A DNA stretch of 10,946 nucleotides, taken from Fusobacteriaceae bacterium (GTDB lineage Bacteria; Fusobacteriota; Fusobacteriia; Fusobacteriales; Fusobacteriaceae). Under the pieces are notes generated by a model that saw only the letters and a list, made by a program, of their open reading frames with translations, was not told the DNA's origin and ran no database searches. Below are positions 6,754 through 10,946 of this stretch, piece by piece. Where the stretch lies: NCBI GenBank assembly GCA_016938425.1, contig JAFGUR010000285.1, positions 1 through 10,946 on the forward strand, read 5' to 3'. Both the position numbers and the translations under genes were made by a program. Within the stretch, counting starts at the first letter, position 1, and every line of letters begins with the position of its first letter.

Positions 6754-7809
6754 GTGGGAATAAATACAAAAAAAATTAATGTTGGAAACCTTTCAATTGG
6801 AGGAAGCTCTGATGTTGTTATCCAATCTATGACTAATACAAAGACTAGTGATGTTTTAGCCACTATTAACCAAATTTTAGAACTAGAAAAAGCTGGATGT
6901 CAACTTGTTCGTGTAACTGTAAATGATATGGATGCTGCAAAAGCTATTAAAGCTATTAAAGAACAAATTCATATTCCTTTAGTAGCTGACATTCATTTTG
7001 ATTATAGACTGGCAATTGAAGCTATTGAAAATGGAATTGATAAATTGCGTATAAATCCGGGAAATATTGGTGATGACTCTAAGGTAGAAGCTGTTGTTAA
7101 AAAAGCTAAAGAACACGGTGTTCCCATAAGAATTGGAGTTAATGGTGGTTCTTTAGAAAAAAGTATTTTAGCTAAATACGGTCATCCTACATCTGAAGCT
7201 CTTGTAGAAAGTGCTATGTATCATATTTCTTTATTAGAAAAATTTGATTTTACAGATATTATTGTTTCTATAAAAGCTAGTAATGTTAAAACAATGACCA
7301 AAGCTTATAAAATTATTTCAGAAAAAATAAATTATCCTTTACATTTAGGAGTTACAGAAGCAGGAACAACTTTTAGTGGTACTATAAAATCAAGCATTGG
7401 TATCGGTAGTCTTCTTTTAGATGATATTGGAGATACAATTAGGGTTAGTTTAACTGCTAACCCCGTTGAAGAAATAAAAGTTGCTAAAGAAATTTTAAAA
7501 GTATTAGACATTAGAAAAGAAGGACCTGAATTTATCTCTTGTCCAACATGTGGAAGAACTGAAATTGATTTAATTGGTCTTGCTAATGAAGTGGAAGCTG
7601 AATTTTCACATTTAAAAAATAACATTAAAATTGCTGTAATGGGTTGTGTAGTAAATGGCCCTGGTGAAGCAAAAGAAGCTGATTTTGGAATTGCTGGTGG
7701 AAAAGGATATGCTGTTATTTTTAAAAAAGGTGAAATTGTAAAAAAGGTAGAAGAATCAGAAATTTTATCTGAACTAAGAAAAATAATAAATGAAGAATTA
7801 AAAATGTAA
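6754..7809 (+). CDS. ispG: IspG (GcpE), 4-hydroxy-3-methylbut-2-enyl diphosphate synthase
   Basis: IspG is the [4Fe-4S] enzyme that reductively opens methylerythritol cyclodiphosphate to HMBPP, the penultimate step of the MEP isoprenoid pathway. The 351-residue product has the usual short bacterial two-domain form. The TIM-barrel domain includes VVIQSMTNT (21-29), ADIHFDYRLA (78-87) and LRINPGNIG (98-106). The C-terminal cluster domain has Cys263 and Cys266 (CPTCGRTE), Cys298 (MGCVVNGPGE) and Glu305, the expected three-cysteine-plus-glutamate ligand set. The start is GTG at 6754, seven bases after AAGGAG; the nearby ATG at 6749 is closed after four codons. The last codon and TAA stop straddle the left end of a small insertion element. 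Without that insertion the protein would end Ile-Leu rather than Met, one residue longer. This should not affect activity. Confidence 0.97.
   Translation: MGINTKKINVGNLSIGGSSDVVIQSMTNTKTSDVLATINQILELEKAGCQLVRVTVNDMDAAKAIKAIKEQIHIPLVADIHFDYRLAIEAIENGIDKLRINPGNIGDDSKVEAVVKKAKEHGVPIRIGVNGGSLEKSILAKYGHPTSEALVESAMYHISLLEKFDFTDIIVSIKASNVKTMTKAYKIISEKINYPLHLGVTEAGTTFSGTIKSSIGIGSLLLDDIGDTIRVSLTANPVEEIKVAKEILKVLDIRKEGPEFISCPTCGRTEIDLIGLANEVEAEFSHLKNNIKIAVMGCVVNGPGEAKEADFGIAGGKGYAVIFKKGEIVKKVEESEILSELRKIINEELKM
7799..7805. repeat. 7-bp direct repeat, left copy (apparent target duplication)
   Basis: TAAAAAT, inside the last codons of ispG, abuts the terminal repeat at 7806. The same 7-mer is found at 7976-7982. 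Confidence 0.55.
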
Positions 7810-7975
7810 CTACTCAGGTATAACCAAACAGAGTAAAATCAATTTTTTGGAGCAGTGGCGAGGATTATTCCTGCCGTGGGTGCAGGATTACGTCCCGCAA
7901 AGTCCCATCTTCCTCGCGCTGAATGCACATATAAAAGATTGATATTTCAAGTTTTTTAGATGCCTAAGTAGTTAC
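7806..7975. mobile_element. MITE-like foldback element B, 170 bp, at the ispG stop codon
   Basis: The ends are inverted repeats: GTAACTACTCAGGTAT at 7806-7821, and on the other strand from 7975 GTAACTACTTAGGCAT, matching at 14 of 16 positions. Similarity between the arms resumes further in at the same offset (AAAATCAATTTTTT against AATATCAATCTTTT) and again at CAGTGGCGAGGA against CAGCGCGAGGA. The whole element can therefore fold into one long interrupted hairpin. TAAAAAT flanks both ends. There is no open frame. The left terminal repeat contains the TAA that now stops ispG. The ends are unrelated to those of element A, yet the GC-rich centre is homologous, which suggests a shared internal module. 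Confidence 0.65.
7848..7921 (+). repeat. GC-rich structured core, copy B
   Basis: This is the plus-strand homologue of the core at 3406-3328. It has two mutually exclusive folds. In one, GGCGAGGA (7857-7864) pairs with the adjacent TCCTGCC (7869-7875), with one bulged G. In the other, GCGAGGA (7858-7864) pairs with the distal TCCTCGC (7911-7917), extended by CAG/CTG, which frees TCCTGC (7869-7874) to pair with GCAGGA (7882-7887). GTGGG can also pair with CCCGC. No function is known to me. Confidence 0.55.
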
Positions 7976-7982
7976 TAAAAAT
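7976..7982. repeat. 7-bp direct repeat, right copy (apparent target duplication)
   Basis: TAAAAAT matches 7799-7805 exactly and abuts the right end of the foldback element. Confidence 0.55.
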
Positions 7983-8205
7983 TTTATAATTGTCACTTTT
8001 GTGAAGGATTTTATCAATTATGTTTGTATATTGTAGATGTATGTTGTTAGATTTTGGTATTTTTTCAGTAAACAATTAATATTCAAAATTCGTTATTTTT
8101 TTAACATAATAAAATAAAAAGCTCTATTCTACACAAGATAAGTCCACTTTGCATTGCTGTTTTGCTTAGACTAATTGTTAATTAATTCTTTATTGCTCTA
8201 AATTA
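7983..8205. other. Intergenic region between element B and the GH13-like gene
   Basis: No credible open frame is visible on either strand. The first bases (TTTTATAA) are the displaced original 3' end of ispG. A short TCAC-TTTT-GTGA hairpin near 7992-8003 may be a remnant of its 3' untranslated region. The stretch at about 8118-8176 (from AAAGCTCTATTCTACAC onward) is less AT-rich than its surroundings and contains three TTGC repeats. Its inverted partner is not in the window, so a one-ended insertion scar is only a guess. Confidence 0.4.
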
Positions 8206-8234
8206 TTGCCATAATATCTTATCTATGATAAAAT
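8206..8234 (+). promoter_or_regulatory. Probable promoter of the GH13-like gene
   Basis: TTGCCA (8206-8211), a 17-nt spacer and TAAAAT (8229-8234) score 4/6 and 5/6 against the sigma-70 boxes. The leader to the GTG start would be about 16 nt and contains AGAAGG at 8246-8251. A small TTATC-TAT-GATAA inverted repeat lies in the spacer and -10 region and could be an operator or chance. Confidence 0.6.
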
Positions 8235-8256
8235 TCATGTGCATTAGAAGGTAGGT

Positions 8257-9525
8257 GTGTCTCTAGTGAAAATTTATAATCTCTATCCATTGATTGCTGG
8301 GAAAATATCTTCTTGGCATGAAAAAATTGATTATATTAAAGATTTAGGATTTGATACTATATATATTAATCCTATTTTTGAAATGGGGTATAATAAAAAT
8401 TTATATGCACCAAAAAACTTTCTAAAATTTTCTCAAGATTTTTTAAGTTCTTTTGATGGAGATAAAGAATTTAAAAATTTTGTAGACCAATGCCATGAAA
8501 AAGGACTAAAGGTTATATATGAATTAATTTTTACTCACACTTCCATTGATTCTGATTTATTAACTGAACATCCTGAATGGTATATTAATAATAATGGAGC
8601 TTTAAAAAAATATTCAATAAAAACTGAAAATAAATGGATTGAATGGGGAGACCTTCTTGAATTAAATAATCACACTGACAAAGATAGTATTAAAACTAAT
8701 CTTTGGTCCTATTGGCACAGTATTACTAAAAATTTTATCAATTTAGGTGTAGATTACATCAAAATTCATTCAGCTTTTTATTTGCCACAAGAACCTTTAA
8801 AATCACTAATTTCTTCAATTAAATTAGAGTATCCTCATATGAAATTTATTGGTGATAATTTAGGAGCAAGTTTTAGTGATATGTTAGACTTATCTAGAAT
8901 TGGAGTAGATTATTTATTTACTTCTTTTAAATGGTGGGATTTTAAATCACCTTGGTTTTTTGAACAACACTATAAATTAAAAGATAATGTTAATCTTATT
9001 TCTTTCCCTGAAAGCTATGATACAGAAAGAATTGCAAAAATTTATGATGGAAATATTAATGCACAAAAAATGTTCTATGGTGTTTCTGCATTAATAAATA
9101 AGGGCGTTCTTATCCCGATAGGTTTTGAAACAGGAAGTCAAAAAAAATTAAATGATATGAGTTTATATGATTTTGATTTTGAAGAAGAAGAATTTAATAT
9201 TTCTGATTATATCAAAAAAATTAATAATATTAAGTGTTACTATAAATTATTTTCTGAAGAAAATGATATATATTATTTAAGTCAATCTAATGATAAAATT
9301 TTTGCTTTTAAAAAAATGAATAAAGAACGAAATGAATTTGCCATAGTTATAGCTAATTTAAATTTTTATAGCAATGAAAAAGTTTTATTAAACGATATTT
9401 TCTATGTGCTTGAATCTTCTGATATTAAGGACATATCACCTGAAAATCAAGAGATTATTGATGAGAAAATCTATGAGAAGCTATTACTCCCTGGAGAGAT
9501 TAGAATACTTTATTCAAAAAAATAA
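8257..9525 (+). CDS. GlgE-like GH13-fold protein with altered catalytic residues
   Basis: The 422-residue product has the GH13 barrel layout most like the alpha-amylase/GlgE (maltosyltransferase) branch: FDTIYINPIF (32-41), region I ELIFTHTS (89-96) followed by EHPEW (104-108), region II VDYIKIHSA (165-173), region III FIGDNLG (197-203), the KWWDFKSPWF run (225-234) and region IV FPESYDTER (250-258). A small beta-rich C-terminal domain (about 330-422) ends in LLLPGEIRILYS, as in amylase domain C. By motif alignment the nucleophile Asp is His171, the acid/base Glu is Asp200, and the His of the HD pair is Tyr254; only Asp255 remains. It may be inactive or changed in chemistry. There is no signal peptide, so it is cytoplasmic. 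The start is GTG at 8257, five bases after AGAAGG; a GTG three codons later is an alternative. Upstream is its own probable promoter; glyA follows after 100 bp in the same direction. Confidence 0.75.
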   Translation: MSLVKIYNLYPLIAGKISSWHEKIDYIKDLGFDTIYINPIFEMGYNKNLYAPKNFLKFSQDFLSSFDGDKEFKNFVDQCHEKGLKVIYELIFTHTSIDSDLLTEHPEWYINNNGALKKYSIKTENKWIEWGDLLELNNHTDKDSIKTNLWSYWHSITKNFINLGVDYIKIHSAFYLPQEPLKSLISSIKLEYPHMKFIGDNLGASFSDMLDLSRIGVDYLFTSFKWWDFKSPWFFEQHYKLKDNVNLISFPESYDTERIAKIYDGNINAQKMFYGVSALINKGVLIPIGFETGSQKKLNDMSLYDFDFEEEEFNISDYIKKINNIKCYYKLFSEENDIYYLSQSNDKIFAFKKMNKERNEFAIVIANLNFYSNEKVLLNDIFYVLESSDIKDISPENQEIIDEKIYEKLLLPGEIRILYSKK

Positions 9526-9531
9526 ATATCT

Positions 9532-9592
9532 ATGCCTTAAAAAGGTATTAATATAAAAATTAAGTAGTCCGAGCCATTTTATTTAAATGGTT
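9532..9592 (+). other. Two hairpins between the GH13-like gene and glyA
   Basis: ATGCCTT-AAA-AAGGTAT (9532-9548) forms a 7-bp stem with one G-U pair just after the GH13-like stop codon; no T-tract follows, so it is at best a weak terminator. AGCCATTT-TATTT-AAATGGTT (9572-9592) forms an 8-bp stem about 34 bases before the glyA start. No ZTP, tetrahydrofolate, glycine or SAM riboswitch core was recognised. No convincing promoter was found here, so glyA may be partly co-transcribed with the gene before it. Confidence 0.4.
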
Positions 9593-9625
9593 ATCGTGAA
9601 TACGAAAATAAATTGGAGGGGTCTA

Positions 9626-10858
9626 ATGCTACAAGAAAAAGATAAAGCAGTTTGGGATATTATTAAAAAAGAAGAAGACAGACAAGAGTACGGAATTGAA
9701 CTAATTGCTTCAGAAAACTTCGTCTCAAAAGCTGTTATGGAAGCTGCAGGAAGTGTTTTAACTAACAAATATGCAGAAGGGTATTCTGGAAAAAGATATT
9801 ATGGTGGATGTCAATTTGTTGATGAAGTGGAAACATTAGCAATTGAAAGAGTTAAAAAAATATTTGGAGCTACTTATGCAAATGTTCAAGCTCATTCAGG
9901 TTCTCAAGCTAATATGGCTGTTTATATGGCATTAGTAAATGCTGGGGATAAAGTTATGGGAATGGCTTTAGATGCTGGGGGACATTTAACTCATGGTCTT
10001 AATATAAATTTTTCTGGTACTTTATATAATATAGTTTCTTATGGGGTTAATAAAGAAACTGAACTATTAGATTATGATGAAATTGAAAAAATTGCTCTTG
10101 CTGAAAAGCCAAAAATGATAATTGCTGGTGCTTCTGCATATCCTAGAGCTATTGATTTTAAAAAATTTAGAGAAATCGCTGATAAAATAGGTGCTTATTT
10201 GTTTGTTGATATGGCTCACATTGCAGGATTAGTTGCTGCTGGTGAACATCAAAATCCTTTAGAGTACGCTCATGTGGTTACTTCAACAACTCATAAAACT
10301 TTAAGAGGTCCTAGAGGTGGATTAATTTTAACTAATGATGAAGAAATCGCTAAAAAATTAGATAAAGTTATTTTCCCTGGTATTCAAGGAGGACCTTTAA
10401 TGCATATTATTGCTGCTAAAGCAGTTGCATTTGGTGAAGCTTTACAACCTGAGTATAAAGAATATCAAAAACAAGTTGTTAAAAATGCAAAAGCTCTTGC
10501 TGAAGGATTAACAAAAAGAGGATTTAGAATTGTAAGTGGTGGAACAGACAATCATTTAATGCTAGTTGATTTAAGAAGTAAAAATTTAACTGGTAAAGTG
10601 GCAGAACAATTACTTGTTGAAGCTGAAATCACATGTAATAAAAATGGAATTCCTAATGATCCTGAAAAGCCTTGGATTACAAGTGGAATAAGACTTGGAA
10701 CTCCAGCAATTACAGGTAGAGGAATGAAAGAAGCTGAAATGGACTTAGTTGCTGATTTAATTGCTAGAGTATTAGATAATCCTAATGATTCTAGTATTAG
10801 AGAATCTGTAAAAAAAGAAGTTCACTATTTAGGAGAAAAATTCCCACTTTATAAATAA
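9626..10858 (+). CDS. glyA: GlyA, serine hydroxymethyltransferase
   Basis: GlyA is the PLP enzyme that interconverts serine plus tetrahydrofolate with glycine plus 5,10-methylene-tetrahydrofolate, the main source of one-carbon units in the cytoplasm. The 410-residue length is typical. Landmarks are ELIASENFVS (25-34), NKYAEGYSGKRYYGG (47-61), HSGSQAN (90-96), the cofactor-binding FVDMAHIAGL (193-202, Asp195 and His198) and VTSTTHKTLRGPRGG (218-232), with Lys224 forming the internal aldimine. The start is set at the ATG at 9626 because GGAGGGG (9615-9621) lies just upstream. An in-frame ATG at 9587 would add 13 residues with no family similarity and no ribosome binding site. A strong terminator follows closely, so glyA is last in its transcript. 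Confidence 0.97.
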   Translation: MLQEKDKAVWDIIKKEEDRQEYGIELIASENFVSKAVMEAAGSVLTNKYAEGYSGKRYYGGCQFVDEVETLAIERVKKIFGATYANVQAHSGSQANMAVYMALVNAGDKVMGMALDAGGHLTHGLNINFSGTLYNIVSYGVNKETELLDYDEIEKIALAEKPKMIIAGASAYPRAIDFKKFREIADKIGAYLFVDMAHIAGLVAAGEHQNPLEYAHVVTSTTHKTLRGPRGGLILTNDEEIAKKLDKVIFPGIQGGPLMHIIAAKAVAFGEALQPEYKEYQKQVVKNAKALAEGLTKRGFRIVSGGTDNHLMLVDLRSKNLTGKVAEQLLVEAEITCNKNGIPNDPEKPWITSGIRLGTPAITGRGMKEAEMDLVADLIARVLDNPNDSSIRESVKKEVHYLGEKFPLYK

Positions 10859-10868
10859 TTTTACATTT

Positions 10869-10896
10869 ACTCCTTCATTTCTATGAAGGAGTTTTT
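10869..10896 (+). terminator. Intrinsic terminator of glyA
   Basis: ACTCCTTCAT (10869-10878), loop TTCT, ATGAAGGAGT (10883-10892) form a perfect 10-bp stem followed at once by a T-run to 10896, ten bases after the glyA stop. There is no T-run on the opposite strand, so it works in the plus direction. Nothing further is seen from 10897 to the right edge. Confidence 0.93.
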
Positions 10897-10946
10897 CATA
10901 CTTACAATTAATTACAAATCAAAGTATTGGAAACTTTCATTTCTTA

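Noticed and set aside
7332..7625. Minus-strand open frame inside ispG
   Set aside because: It is a shadow frame within a well-conserved enzyme gene, with no family features.
9587..9625. Upstream in-frame ATG for glyA
   Set aside because: The extra 13 residues have no ribosome binding site, while GGAGGGG lies directly before the ATG at 9626 and the shorter protein has the normal family length.
9560..9625. Riboswitch upstream of glyA (ZTP, tetrahydrofolate, glycine or SAM classes)
   Set aside because: The leader is too short and none of the conserved cores of these classes is visible; only two simple hairpins are present.

Overview
The window is strongly AT-rich DNA in which every gene uses A/T-ending codons. 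The gene content is bacterial housekeeping: uvrB, ricT, radC, ispG and glyA. AT-richness, family content and Shine-Dalgarno use suggest a low-GC anaerobe, most likely a fusobacterium. That assignment is inference; no marker such as rRNA is present.

Layout, left to right. Minus strand: the N-terminal 218 codons of a multi-pass membrane protein run off the left edge (1-655). A short hairpin repeat follows. Next is a two-gene unit of a small membrane protein and uvrB (3229 down to 752), with uvrB's ribosome binding site overlapping the upstream stop codon. The gap 3230-3564 is almost filled by a 254-bp MITE-like element with 17-bp terminal inverted repeats and a flanking 15-bp direct repeat. Upstream of it lies a radC-ricT-trmN6 operon (5857 down to 3565), with a consensus promoter at one end and an intrinsic terminator at the other. 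A TraX-family membrane protein gene (6564 down to 5926) precedes it. Plus strand: ispG is divergent from traX. It is followed by a second, 170-bp foldback element inserted exactly at its stop codon. Then come a GlgE-like GH13-fold gene with altered catalytic residues (8257-9525), glyA (9626-10858) and a strong terminator.

The main surprise is the pair of small non-coding elements. Their ends and apparent target duplications are unrelated (15 bp and 7 bp), yet both carry the same GC-rich, structured core of about 80 nt, in opposite orientations. One sits between the trmN6 terminator and the uvrB operon, and carries a possible promoter pointing through its core toward that operon. The other supplies the present stop codon of ispG: removing it and one duplicated copy restores a reading frame ending Ile-Leu-stop.

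Functionally the window mixes DNA repair (UvrB, a RadC-family protein), RNA metabolism or modification (RicT, a TrmN6-like methylase), isoprenoid synthesis (IspG) and one-carbon metabolism (GlyA). No defence system, integrase, CRISPR array, tRNA or rRNA gene was seen.
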